Positions 1 to 11,427 of a stretch of 64,000 nucleotides of DNA are shown here, piece by piece. The DNA lies in NCBI GenBank assembly GCA_038496675.1, contig CM076668.1, positions 16,025,652-16,089,651 on the forward strand, in the 5' to 3' direction. The notes under the pieces were generated by a model. The model had not been told where the DNA came from, ran no database searches, and worked only from the letters and a program-made list of their open reading frames with translations. Source of the stretch: Rachycentron canadum (Eukaryota > Chordata > Actinopteri > Carangiformes > Rachycentridae). A program made the position numbers and the translations under genes. Each line of letters starts with the position of its first letter. The stretch's first letter is position 1.

Positions 1-60
1 TTGTTGCTTGAGCTGTGTTTATAATACAAGAGCTAATAATACTGCTCTCTGTCATTGGAG

Positions 61-307
61 GCTAAACTGTGTTGCTATTAGAAAGCATCGAGATGGGCTG
101 ATAAAGGACGGGGCTACCTGGTTAGCATGCTAACTTCAGTTAAAGACAAGATAGAAACAAGAGCGTTGCTTTCTGCCACTTGAGACAGCTCTTGGCAAAT
201 AAACGAATGAATGCTTAAGTTAAAATGAGTGGTAAGCAAAGAGCCATTAATTCTAACGTTGGCAATGCAGCAAGAGCAAAACTTGCACATATCACCTTTA
301 AAATGGT
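61..307. repeat. Fold-back repeat, copy 1
   Basis: The centre is a perfect 14-bp palindrome GTTAGCATGCTAAC (121-134), flanked by GGGGCTACCTG on the left. The right arm has GGTAAGCAAAGAGCCATTAA, then TAACGTTGGCAATGCAGCAA, matching arms of the other copies (6043, 18207, 30858, 54332). There is no coding potential. The left arm is degraded. Confidence 0.65.
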
Positions 308-320
308 TTGGCATGTGTGT

Positions 321-2504
321 TCAGGCCAGTTTATTACCCTGTCTCTTTAAAGGATAATTCTGCATATTTTAATAATATTTATAATTACGCATAGAACATT
401 TTTCTTGAAAACACTGTGTTCACTAGAGTAACTGGTAAGATTCATTAACACGTTGACATTATGTCAATGAACAGAAAACGTTTTACAGGAAAGTAAAACT
501 GGGAAGCACTAAACCTCAACCACAACAAGTTGTATTTATACAGGCAGAGAAATATCGTGTTTTCACATTAGTTAGTTGAGTACAGTGTTTTTATGATTAT
601 TAGTAGGGATGATGGACAAACTATAAAGTTCGACCCAATTTGTATTAAAGCCAACTCATCCTTTAATGATGCTCCTGTCTCCTGTCTTGTCATAAAATCA
701 CTTTTTTTGTATCAGTTGAGTGAACACGCGGCACTACAATACACATGCATTATGCTAGCCTTGATAAACATAATAAATGTCAATGTGTGCGCAGAAGAGA
801 AATGGGTAGCAAAAAAAAAAAAAAGTGTGTGTATGTGTGTGTATTCAGCACATGGCAGGGTAATTCATCCTGTTGTGACAGTAATTCTGAGGGATTGTAT
901 TGATTGGTCCTGATGGAGGCTGAGATATCAAGCAGAAGGACACTTGTCTCTGTCTGTCTTTGGTTCTCTCACTATCACACATGCACACGAAGATTCAGGA
1001 ACGTGTCTGCAGAGGCCACATCAGTGGATAGAAATAGAAAGTAATCACATAGTGAAGTGATTAGACGACACTTTCAGTCGACGAACCATTCTTTGCCGTG
1101 CCCTTGTGAAGTCCGCCGTGTTTTAACGACTGAAAAGGGAATTTTCAGCGGCAGCTCACTTCATCACTGCCCTGCAGGAAACACTCCCTCTTCATCCAGT
1201 CTCATTTGGAGAGCTTTATTTTAATGCTTATCTTCTGACAATTTCGCTTCATGGGTTTGTCATCTTCACCTGCCATCCGCAGAGAAATACATAACAATGA
1301 ACGAGTGCGATGTTGGTGGTTCAACTACATAACAAAGCTTGACCCTCTGTCATGTCGGTTTGCACTGTCAGCATAACCTTCATGGTTGAGTGTGACACTT
1401 GACCATGTGGCCGTCGGATAAAACTACATTTCTCTCTCTGTTTGCACAGGTTGGTTCAGATCTAACAGGTACCACTCATCTCATTATTCTGTAATGGCTC
1501 TTTAATTGGTGTTTTAATGGAGCTTTTTTTTTCTGGAGCACCTAATTGATGTTTTGCAGCGTAGCCAGCAGTCCCTTCCTCCTGCCAGTGAGAGCGGGGG
1601 TCCTTAGGGCGCTCTCAGGTGTCTGAGCTGATTGCCTGCCTACCTGTTTGCTCTCAATCTGTCAGCGCTGCGGCCATGCTGGCAAGAAAGGGAGTGAAAT
1701 TGCAAAAGAGCAGTGTGTGTGTGTATGTGTATGTGTGTGTTCCTAGTGAGGGCGTCGGCATGGCACGCCATCCTTCAGGCGGCACCACGACAGGACCCAT
1801 CTGCCAGCCAAAACAGAGGGACCAGTCCAAGCAACTCTGGCACATACTGGCACAAACACAGCTCACCTCAGCTCTCCACCTCCTTTTAATAAGCCTTTTC
1901 TTCTCTCAGTCATCCTCCTCTGCATCCATCCAGTTATTACTCTCCTTTCCTACCCTTACCCCCCCCCCCCCCCCACCCCCTGCCGTTCATCTTCACACCT
2001 CAACTCTCATTTCCATCCTCCTTTTCTGAGAGCAGTGAGTTATCCGGCTCTCTAGTGAAGCCTCGTCTCGTCTCACTGCAAACAGATGAGCCTGCCCCTC
2101 TGTTTAAAATATAAAAGCACTCTCAACTGAAATCTATTTTTGACTCATAAAATGATCCAGGTTGTATGTTATTTTTGCATTAAATCCCTTCTTATATCCA
2201 TCAGTCCTGCCTGTATCCCTCCCACTCCCTCTCTGAAACAGGTAGGTGGATTAACGCAATATTCCTATTGATTTATCTCACTGAAAAGGCAAACTGCAGT
2301 GGGTGTTTTGCAAACCCATTAGTGTTATACCTGCAGGCGTATGCTGCCTTCACTGTACCCTCCACTGCTGCAGGGTATGCTTGTCTGACCCCTGGAGTGC
2401 AAATTAAGAAGAGTCGAAGGGTCAAAGGTTGAACAGGTGGATGACCCCAGAGTTGGGAATAATCTCTCTTTTTAAAAAGTGAGTCCATGAAATCGTTATT
2501 TGTA

Positions 2505-2514
<10 letters not shown>
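321..2514. other. Intergenic, no gene recognised
   Basis: AT-rich at first, then mixed. No conserved protein segment in any frame. It holds impure TG stretches near 825-845 and 1711-1740 and the CT-rich/poly-C region. The stretch 1490-1680 (TTTAATTGGTGTTTTAATGG; CACCTAATTGATGTTTTGCA) is non-repetitive with homeodomain-like TAATTG cores and might be conserved non-coding DNA, but that is untested. Confidence 0.5.
1961..1980. repeat. Poly-C run within pyrimidine-rich stretch
   Basis: A run of at least fourteen C followed by A and more C sits inside a CT-rich stretch (about 1880-2025). The 136-residue frame across it is low complexity. Confidence 0.85.

Positions 2515-2582
<68 letters not shown>
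2515..2582. repeat. (TG)n microsatellite
   Basis: An uninterrupted TG dinucleotide array of 68 bases, preceded by imperfect TATG units. It gives rise to poly-His/Thr reading frames on the minus strand, which are not genes. Confidence 0.98.
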
Positions 2583-2583
<1 letters not shown>

Positions 2584-2827
2584 ACATGCATGTGTGTGTT
2601 TGTTGGCTTGTCTGGCCCCAGACTGGCTAATTGGGAGGTGATTATCAGGCTGTCACTGTTGGAGTGTGACTGACAGACTTTCTCATCAGGTAGCAATGAC
2701 TCATTCACACACACACAAATACATAGTAACAGCCAACGCACGCAGGTGCCCGTCCATTAATGTTCCTGTCGCTGATTCAGAACAGGTAAAGACATAAAAA
2801 CACACAGAGATGCTGTAAAGTAAAGTG

Positions 2828-2830
<3 letters not shown>

Positions 2831-2893
<63 letters not shown>
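2831..2893. repeat. (AT)n microsatellite
   Basis: A perfect AT array of 63 bases, 250 bases from the TG array. It is self-complementary and able to form cruciform structures. Confidence 0.98.
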
Positions 2894-2897
<4 letters not shown>

Positions 2898-5800
2898 TGG
2901 ATGGGTGTGTACGCACTCAAACATAAATCATTCTGTTTAGTCTGACCTGCTCAGTTCATGTTCAGCCATGCAGACAGTAAATGTTTTTCCATGAGCTTAG
3001 TTTGCTGAGGGCGAGCAGGTTCAACCTTTGCAGAACATGGCAGCAGCCACAGGGGCCAACATACACATGATAGACAAACCATGTTGCTTTTAGGTGGATG
3101 GTCCACCGGGGAAGAGTTTTCACTGACTCCACTTTCTCCACTTAGCTGCCGCGACGTTACGAGTGTGCCGCCGAAGGTTTGTCAGGTCTGGTTTTGAGAC
3201 AGCGAGGCCCCCGTCTGGTAATTAGCAAGCTGCTGAAGGGGCAGGCTGCAGGGACAGGGGCCGCCGACGTTATACAGCAAAATTCTGGGAAAAAAACTAT
3301 TTTTCAAAGTTGAGTGTTGATGATTTCTTTTACATAATGTTGTATTAAAATTTGTGAGGATTTTTTTTGTGACAACAAATTTATAGAGCAGCAGAAGCAT
3401 TCATCTGCTTTTTTGTTGCTTTATACATTTACTCCCCTCCATTTATTACATAACTTTAGTCACCATGTACTTTATAGATTCAGATCAATAATACAAAATC
3501 AAATCAAGAGATAGATTATGATGTAGTTTATTACTATAGGTTAAGATGAAATGAGATGTTATTCACCTTTCTACACAGTCTCATTTCAGTAAAATCAATC
3601 AAATTTGAAAAAAATCTACAAGTACATTGTAAATGCAGCTGCAAAATTATTGTGTAAATAAAGAAAAGATAATGTAGGTCTCATAATGTCTCCTCCTTCT
3701 GCACAGACACACTATCTGAGGTCCAGTGACAGGTGATGAAATGGCTGTCGTCATTAAAATGACATTATCCACAAATTAATGATCATAAGTTTAGTATCGT
3801 ATGTATGAGGGTCATGTGACCTTCTAATGAATGTTGACATTAAGCAGATGAATGTTCAGATTTCAAGACATAAAACATATTCAGAGCCACCAAATAAACA
3901 GAAAAAGGTCCCAAAATGTAAGAATTTATGGAAGACAGATGATGACATCTGTGATTCATGTTGGTGTTAATTCATCTGCTATGTTGTCTTGTGTTTATGA
4001 ACATTAGCGAAAGTAAATTACAGCTCAGCCTCAGTGAGATCCACAGTCATCTTATTATCTCTAGATTGACGTTGCATTGACTATTTTTGATGATGACAGG
4101 GAATTAAAAGATGTCTTGCTATGTCTAGGACTAAGGGCACAGCTAATTCGTTGAAGATTCGGGTATTAGCAATTCTGTAATTATCATTAGTGTCATTATG
4201 TCCCTTCCTTTCCTCTCTTCCTCCCCACACCCATCCTGCTCTTCCTCTCACTCCCACTGGCAAAGTGTAATCATCTGAGTTATCAATCATGGTGCTCTGC
4301 CTAAGGCACAGACCTGTAATACCTGCAATGACGGAAATGATTCATACCCACTGCTTGCTCATTATATCAACACCGATGCATTGCTCTGGCTCAAACATTT
4401 ATTCCCTGACTCAAAATTGGGATTTTGATTTAGTACAAAACCACTTTTTTTTATATCTAAGTCAAAGTCTATGGTGGGGAATAAAATATTGTCCCGATTA
4501 CCAAGTGGTTTGATAATATTAATAGTCTGAATATTATCTTCCGTCTGAGGTGCACCATGTTCTTTGTGTCAAAAATTGTGTATAAACTCATTTTTCAAAT
4601 ATTAATGCTCAAGTTTTTCTCATCCACAAAACAAAGTCTCAAAGTTTACAGATAATTCAGTGTTTCCGGGTCTAATCTCTAGTCTACATGTGGTTATTTT
4701 GATGTCTGAAAAAACACAATATCTCTGTACAAATCACTTTATTAACAAGTGACTAAAGAAAAGTAGAACTTAGGAGCAACTTTCATGATGGTAACAAAAT
4801 AAGCATGCATATCTTAAGGAGTAGAACTGAAAAAGTTTTTAAAGATGCTAAACAAAGAGCTCATCCGAGGCAGGTGCAAATCTCTAAAAACAGCTCATTA
4901 TTAATGGCAGAGTGAGACTGTATTCCTGAGTGCAGCCTTAAGCATATGTCGGATGTATAATATTCATGTACAAACACTGTTATGCAGGAGTATCATGCCC
5001 TTCGGTGGTGTATTAGCCATATGCAAGAGACTGGTGGGTATGTACTGTTGACACAGCGGCAGCATGAGATCATCAACAGTTCAGCTGAGATCCAGTTTAC
5101 AGCAGCAGTTGTGATTTGATTGTTTGATGTCTAAAAGTTTTTGAGGTGCTCCACAAAAAAAAAAATCTGCAAAAATAAAACTGTAGGGGAGTTAAAAAGT
5201 TGTCCCACTAGACTGAGGGGTACATAACACTTTAAATATATGTAACATGCAGTGATGGAAGACGTATTTAGATCATTCGCTTAAAGCAGTTTTCATTGAT
5301 TTTCCCAGGGCAAAGGAACAAGCTGTAAACGCGACACTGACTTTTAAATAATCAGCTTATAAAGTTGTAATGGTGTAATAATATAATAATGTTATGGTGC
5401 CTATTTATTTGTCCATACAGCAGAAACTTTCACATTAATTTAGTTCCATTATATATAATGTTTTGTAGCCCCATGAATGATTTCTACATACAAGCAGATC
5501 ATATATTTAATATGCAAAATGTAACTGTAGTACAATAGGTAGGTAAGGTACAATATTTTCCTGTAAAATGTAGTGTACTTGTGTAAATTTGCAGAAATCA
5601 TAGCATATTACTTGGGTATATATAATATATATAAATGAATAATAATATATAATTGAAATGTGAATTGTACTTGAATAAGTTTGCAAACCACTGGCAAAGT
5701 GACTGTAATACTCATATTTATGCAGCATCTTGATATGACAAAGTCAAATTCAATCACATGTAAAGGAGTAAATAACATATTCATTAGTTTAATTTTACAT

Positions 5801-6042
5801 TTTCTCCTCAGTGCATAATTTTTTGTAATCAGACCAAATTCAATCTCTCACCCCCTTAAAGAAGCTATTTCAAAGTTTTACAGAGCTAACATTAACTCTA
5901 GCCACTGTTGCATTTACAATACTAGAGGTTATAATACACCTTCCGAAGAGAGAGTACTTCAGCATTAAACTCTTTCATTCACTGAGATGTGTCTCCAACG
6001 GGGGAAACCAATCTTCTTGTTGTGCTTCAATTTCTATCACTC
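2894..6042. other. Intergenic, no gene recognised
   Basis: 3000-3290 is comparatively GC-rich and non-repetitive. 3400-5900 is AT-rich with many stops in all frames. No repeat longer than short homopolymers was recognised apart from degraded fold-back-like sequence near 5880-5940. Confidence 0.5.
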
Positions 6043-6242
6043 ATGCTAACATGCTAACTAGCTAGCCCCAGTGCAGCTGGGCCATCTTTTCACTTTCCGA
6101 TACCGAGTCAGCTGCATCCAGCCCGAAAAAGCAGCACTGCTTAGAGGACGTTTTATGACCTCTTGTCTTATAAATTCAATGATGGCAGAAGCTCTTGGCA
6201 AGACTGTTACGTAAAGAGTTGCTAATGCTAATAAGATAAACA
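6043..6242. repeat. Fold-back repeat, copy 2 (mainly one arm)
   Basis: ATGCTAACATGCTAACTAGC is followed by a block shared with copy 3: CACTTTCCGATACCGAGTCA, ATGACCTCTTGTCTTATAAA, CTTGGCAAGACTG and GCTAATGCTAATA. The agreement with 18207-18401 is continuous over about 190 bp. Confidence 0.65.
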
Positions 6243-7704
6243 GTCAATATTGATCTTGTAAACTGGTCTCAATGAACAAATTGTGAGTGTAACTGGACTA
6301 AAAGCTGCACTAAAAGCAGCACAACGACTAAAAGCATCAGCCAGAGGTTTGTTTGTGGTGTGTCACGGTGTAAAAACCACCTCTGATGGCTTCTTGCTCA
6401 TGACCTACTACCCTATTACCTTAGTCTACTTAGCTCTGTCACTTTGATCAACACCTCATCTTACGCTGTCAAACTCTGACCTTGAGTGTGCGTCCAATGA
6501 GGCTGTTTGTCTGATAGATGTTTGGGAGACACCGGTATGGATGGGGGGCTGTGTAATGGAGGCAGCAGAGGTGTTGTAGTTAACGGGGAAGAGACATATT
6601 TCCTCCTCACCTTTGTTATGAATTGACGGTCTGAGCTCATCAGTGTGAGTAAATGTGTATGCACACTATAAAAACGCAGCCATGCTCACTTTGAACCAAA
6701 TCCCTGTTTCACAAGCTGAGAATTAAGACAACAAAGAAGATAAAGGAAAATAAAGTCATTTTACATTACATTTTTCCTTGACCTTCTTTGCCTTTATGTA
6801 CTGTTGTTATTAGCCATCATTCTCCTCGATGCCCTATGACAACAAGCCCCAAGATGAAAAGCAGGGAGGTAATACCTTTTTCCCACAATCCCCTTCTCTT
6901 ATCTAACTTCTCATCCCCTTTCTAATAATCCCCATCAAGACCCCTCTTACACATGAAGCCCAATACTGGTAATTACAAACTCCATATACTTTACATTGCT
7001 GCTAACCATTGCACAAACCATGAAAATCAGTAAAGCGTGTGGGAATGATTGAAACTCCTCCTTATAATTTTAAATGCAAAATGCTCCTTTTAATAAAGCC
7101 CATGTTTTTATTGTCTTGCAGGTTTGATTTCCTCGCAGCATCCAGTACCTTCTGAGTTCAGTGATTTTTAGATTTAAATCCTAAATAAAACTTTCATCAA
7201 CCCTGTTTCCAGCAGCAGCAGCTATTTTCTGAATAAACCCAATTCACACTACACAGCACAGTTAGTTTGAATATAGTGGTGCCTTTAGCAACTGAAGAGC
7301 CAGAGATTTTCAATGTCAAAGCCAAAAAAAACATGAATATTCAACCCAGAATCTGTATTTATCTTACTCCATTTTGGCTGGATGTGTAAATGGGCAACTG
7401 ATTCTTAACATGTAGGACATAACTTTATAAACCATTGAGATGATGGCAGCTTGTTTTGATATTATTCTGGCCCCAAATGGCCAAAAATCTAATAATAAAG
7501 CTTTGAATATTTAATGCCTGAGCCTCTACGAATACAAAAACAAGGGAGGGTCTCTGCAACTTGGTGGTGATAGGGTTTGGGTTCATTTTTAATTGTTGAG
7601 CTGAAATATGTAAGCCCTCCCCCTCCCCTTCTCTGCACCCACTGGCTTCCATGTCTTCCTTCCCCGTCTAGTCAGAGGTCTCAGTCAGTTATCAGCCCCC
7701 TGGT

Positions 7705-7820
7705 GAGCACCAGGTTGGAGGTCATGTACCAGGAGGAGCAGGGAGGGGGGAGGGCTAGGGGCTCTGTTTCTGAAAGACCCCCACCACCCTTTTTGGGTTC
7801 CCATCTGTCTGTCTCATGGC
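7705..7820 (+). repeat. Local duplicated segment, unit 1
   Basis: CAGGTTGGAGGTCATGTACC, GACCCCCACCACCC and GGTTCCCATCTGTCTG match unit 2 at 10415-10502 in the same order and orientation. Origin unknown. Confidence 0.6.
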
Positions 7821-7897
7821 GCGTGCGTGCAGAATGCAGATCAGGGAGAAACATGGACTAAGATGCCCCACGTTAGATGAATGTGGTTATTTGCAAG

Positions 7898-8211
7898 TCC
7901 ATCCATCTATCTATACTGCTTATCCTTATAGGGTTGTGGACATGGGGAGGGGGGGTACAATCCCAGCTGAAATTGGGAGGAGGCTGGGTGCTCCCTGGAC
8001 AGGTCGGGCTGACATATAGAGACAAACAACCATTCACACTCACATTCACGCCTACGGGCACTTTGGAATCGCCAATTAACCTAATGTGGACGTCTTCAGA
8101 TTGTGGGAGGAAGCCGTGTACCTGGAGGCACAGGGAAGACATGAAAAATCCACACAGAAAGGCCCCAGGCCACAGGTTCGAACCCAGACAGTGCTAACCG
8201 CTACACCACCA
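7898..8211 (+). repeat. LINE-tail-like teleost dispersed repeat, copy A
   Basis: Landmarks are TCCATCCATCTATCTATACT, GCTTATCCTTATAGGGTTGT, CCCTGGACAGGTCGG, ACATATAGAGACAAACAACC, ATTCACACTCACATTCACGC, TTGTGGGAGGAAGCC and AGGTTCGAACC. This unit is extremely common in ray-finned fish and is usually annotated with non-LTR retrotransposon tails; the exact family was not determined. The 106-residue reading frame across it is not a gene. Confidence 0.85.
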
Positions 8212-9906
8212 TTATTTCTCAGTGTCAATATAAATACAGAGACCGTTGGTTCAAATGTTCAAAATCGTAAAAATTATTACATTAATGTGATGTTTTTCAC
8301 AAACTGCAAAAAGTTTGAAAGTGTAATAGAAAAAACAAAGCAAAGAAAAACTTCTGTTGTTTTCCTCTAGTTCCCTCTTGTTTTCCTCTTATCTCTGTGC
8401 CTCACAGCCTCAGGACAAGTGCAAACATTTCACCCCCACCCGTCTTTATACTGCAGTGGTAACTCGTTTTAACTCAAAGTACCAGTGATGGACAAAGACC
8501 ACAATGTCACAGGCAAAATTACAGGTCGCAAACAAAGCCACCATGCACCCAAGTCCCCTTCACACTCTGAGCCTCCCCCCGAGAGCTTTTCAGTCTCAAC
8601 TCAGCTTTGAAAAACACCTCAGAGTTTAAAAAGTCAGACCAGTGATCACAACACAGACGCTGAATTCACTGCACCAGACTTTATATGCCCAACACTTCTT
8701 GAGTGTTTCTTTCCTAGAGTTCTTTGGTGATCACTTACACCGTCGGCTTGTAAAATGTACAAATTCACTCAGGTGCAGGAGTTATTTTTATGAGAGATGA
8801 GGAGACATGGCGCCCACACAACACTCTCTCTCCGATTATGCAAATCATTTTCACGTGCAAATATGTTTTTCGAACAAATGTCATACCATGACTATGTTTG
8901 CTGGCCACATGGTTCAACGCATCAACAAGGAAATCACTCTAAAGAACAGGGTTCATCTCCTGTTAAATGCTTCAAATCAGTTCTTACTTTCCCTCATGAA
9001 CAGTTTTAGATGCCTAAGATCAACCACGCCTTAATTATAGAGGTGGAAGGTCAGAAAACTCCAACTAAGTGTTGAAAAGTGAAAAGTTGTACGTCCTACT
9101 TTGCCATTTAGACATCGACTCGTGAAGACATATGTGTGTGTGTAGTTGAATACAGGTCAATGAAGAAATGTTTTATGATTTTATTGATGCTGTTTTTTCC
9201 TCTGGGATGAGCAGACTTGGACTGTCCTGTCCCAGACATAATTGTGATCACTTCTACCTTATTCTCGCGTGTGAGTGTGTTATGTCGCGTCCATGTGTTG
9301 CAAGTGAGTTAATATTTTAGCCCTGTCATTGGGGGATTGTTGGATATGGCGTCTGAGCTTGAAGGTGACATTTATCGCTTTATGGTGTCATGTGTGAAAG
9401 GACAAAGAGGACAGACTGGGAGATTTACTTTACCCCTGTCTATGTCTGTCTGTGCAACCATTCCTCTGGTGGGACAGCAGGGTCAGGGTATGACAGAGAT
9501 ACCGTGTCCATTTTTGACCTCATTGCTTTTGGGTCACACAGTAGCCGGTGCTAACAGAGAGTGTGTATGGGAGTAGAGGGGCAAAGCTAGAGGGAGGCGC
9601 TGATGGTAAGTGAGAGGAGAAAGATGAAAACAAAGAACGACAAAATTTTTATTTTTTTAAAGGACGATAATGTTGGTCTGTCTGTTTTGTCTTTGGTCCC
9701 ACAACTACTGGATAGATTGCTGTGAAATTTTTTTTACATGGAGGATGAACTGACTTTAGATCAAATGTTTGTAAAGACCTTCATAGTTTGCTAAAGACCT
9801 AACTTTTCCTCTAGTGACACTGAGGTTAAATATGTGTGATGAGTTGATTTATAACCAAATATGTCATAAAAACCTGTATGCTTAAAGGTTTGTATGCGAG
9901 TGTGAC

Positions 9907-10014
9907 TGGTTGCTTTTCTCTATATGTCAGCTCTGTGATAGACTGGCGACCTGTCCAGGGTGTGATTGGCTCCAGGATAAGTGATATAGATAATGGATGG
10001 ACGAGTGGATGGAT
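9907..10014 (-). repeat. LINE-tail-like repeat, truncated minus-strand copy C
   Basis: The reverse complement contains CCATCCATTATCTATATCAC, TTATCCTGGAGCC, CCCTGGACAGGTCGCCAGTC and ACATATAG, matching the first third of copies A and B. This is a truncated relic. Confidence 0.75.
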
Positions 10015-10414
10015 GAATTACAAGGGAGAAATGGTGGAACTTAATATAATAATAGAAAAGCTGCAGATAATATTTTTTAATAATAATATTTTTTCAGGCA
10101 AATGTAAATGTAAATTGCATATAGGCAGGTTACATATTGTGATACTGTTGTGAGACAGACATTTTGGGCACTGCTGGGTTTGAGTTTCCCTCTAACCCAC
10201 TGGACCATAGAGAGCAAACTCTGCAGTGAGTTTCTTGATGAAAACTCAAACCAGCCTTGTTTCTCTGATTTCCAGGAGTCACCTGAGTGTTGAATAACTT
10301 GCACTGCATGCAGGCTGTTCAATGTGTCACTTGGCATTAATTGGGCTAAAACAGATAAAATCACCAGAACGATTGTTTAAAACTCCCCCATCTGCCTCCA
10401 TCAGTCATCAGTAG

Positions 10415-10502
10415 AGTGCAGGTTGGAGGTCATGTATCAGGACAGGTGGGAGGATGCTTTTTCTGGCGGACCCCCCTTAGGGATTCCCATCTGTCTGACA
10501 AT
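10415..10502 (+). repeat. Local duplicated segment, unit 2
   Basis: CAGGTTGGAGGTCATGTATC, GCGGACCCCCCTTAGG and ATTCCCATCTGTCTGACA form the partner of 7705-7820, lying 2.7 kb away. It is shorter in the middle. Confidence 0.6.
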
Positions 10503-11389
10503 GGAATCAAATCTGAAATTTGATTTGCCCCATAGCCTGCAAAAAAAAAAAAAAACCCAAAAAAACTACATACCCTATTTCCATTACACTTTTACTCCAC
10601 AAAAAGATGTGACATTGGATAAATATCACAACAATCTGAAAACTGAATCAGAAGCTGTTACTAGAATTAGTAATATTCTGCATTACAGTAAATGAATCAT
10701 TTGATTCTATGACCCATCTATCATGTGTGTGAGTTTCCTGATGAAATAATAAATGTTAACAAGTGACAAGTAAAAACAATTAACAGATATTATACTAGGA
10801 GATATTACAAAAAAAAAACAAAAACATAATATACTGAGATCTTTTTGCATTCTTCATATGGGATGTAAATTAAGTAGTGTTGCTAAACATTTAACTAATA
10901 AGTACTCACAACTTAATTAGTTTGTATAAAGCATCGTAGTAAATTGTTGTTACCAACATTATATTATTTCATGACTTAAGACTATTCAAGGTCCTTTATA
11001 ATTGAACATTATCCATTAATACACATACGCTGAGTGAACAGCAAACAATTTGGGGTTTAGAGTCTTGACCAAGGACTGGAGGAGCCTGGGATTGAGTTCA
11101 CAAATAACACAAACGATGGTGTGATGAAGAGGATTTTAGGTGCCTTGTGGCTAAATAGTTGACTTTAACATGATAGTTGTGTAGAGAATACAGCAGGCGA
11201 GGAGAGAGTGAGTGCAGGGGAAGTTCGAGGTGGAGCATCGGTGGTGAGGTGGTGTTTAATTCAGAAGGTGGGGGAGACGGAGACAGCTCCCCTCATCTGT
11301 TGGCTGCTGCACCTGTTCTCTGTTCACAGCAACCAAACAGGACTGACACTCCATCGCCCCACATGAGGCCACTGTGGGGCAGGACTGCA

Positions 11390-11427
<38 letters not shown>

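Noticed and set aside
2273..2741. Poly-His/Thr reading frames
   Set aside because: Translations of the TG microsatellite.
7877..8197. 106-residue frame with a signal-like start
   Set aside because: It spans the LINE-tail-like dispersed repeat. The same translation recurs with each copy in fish genomes.
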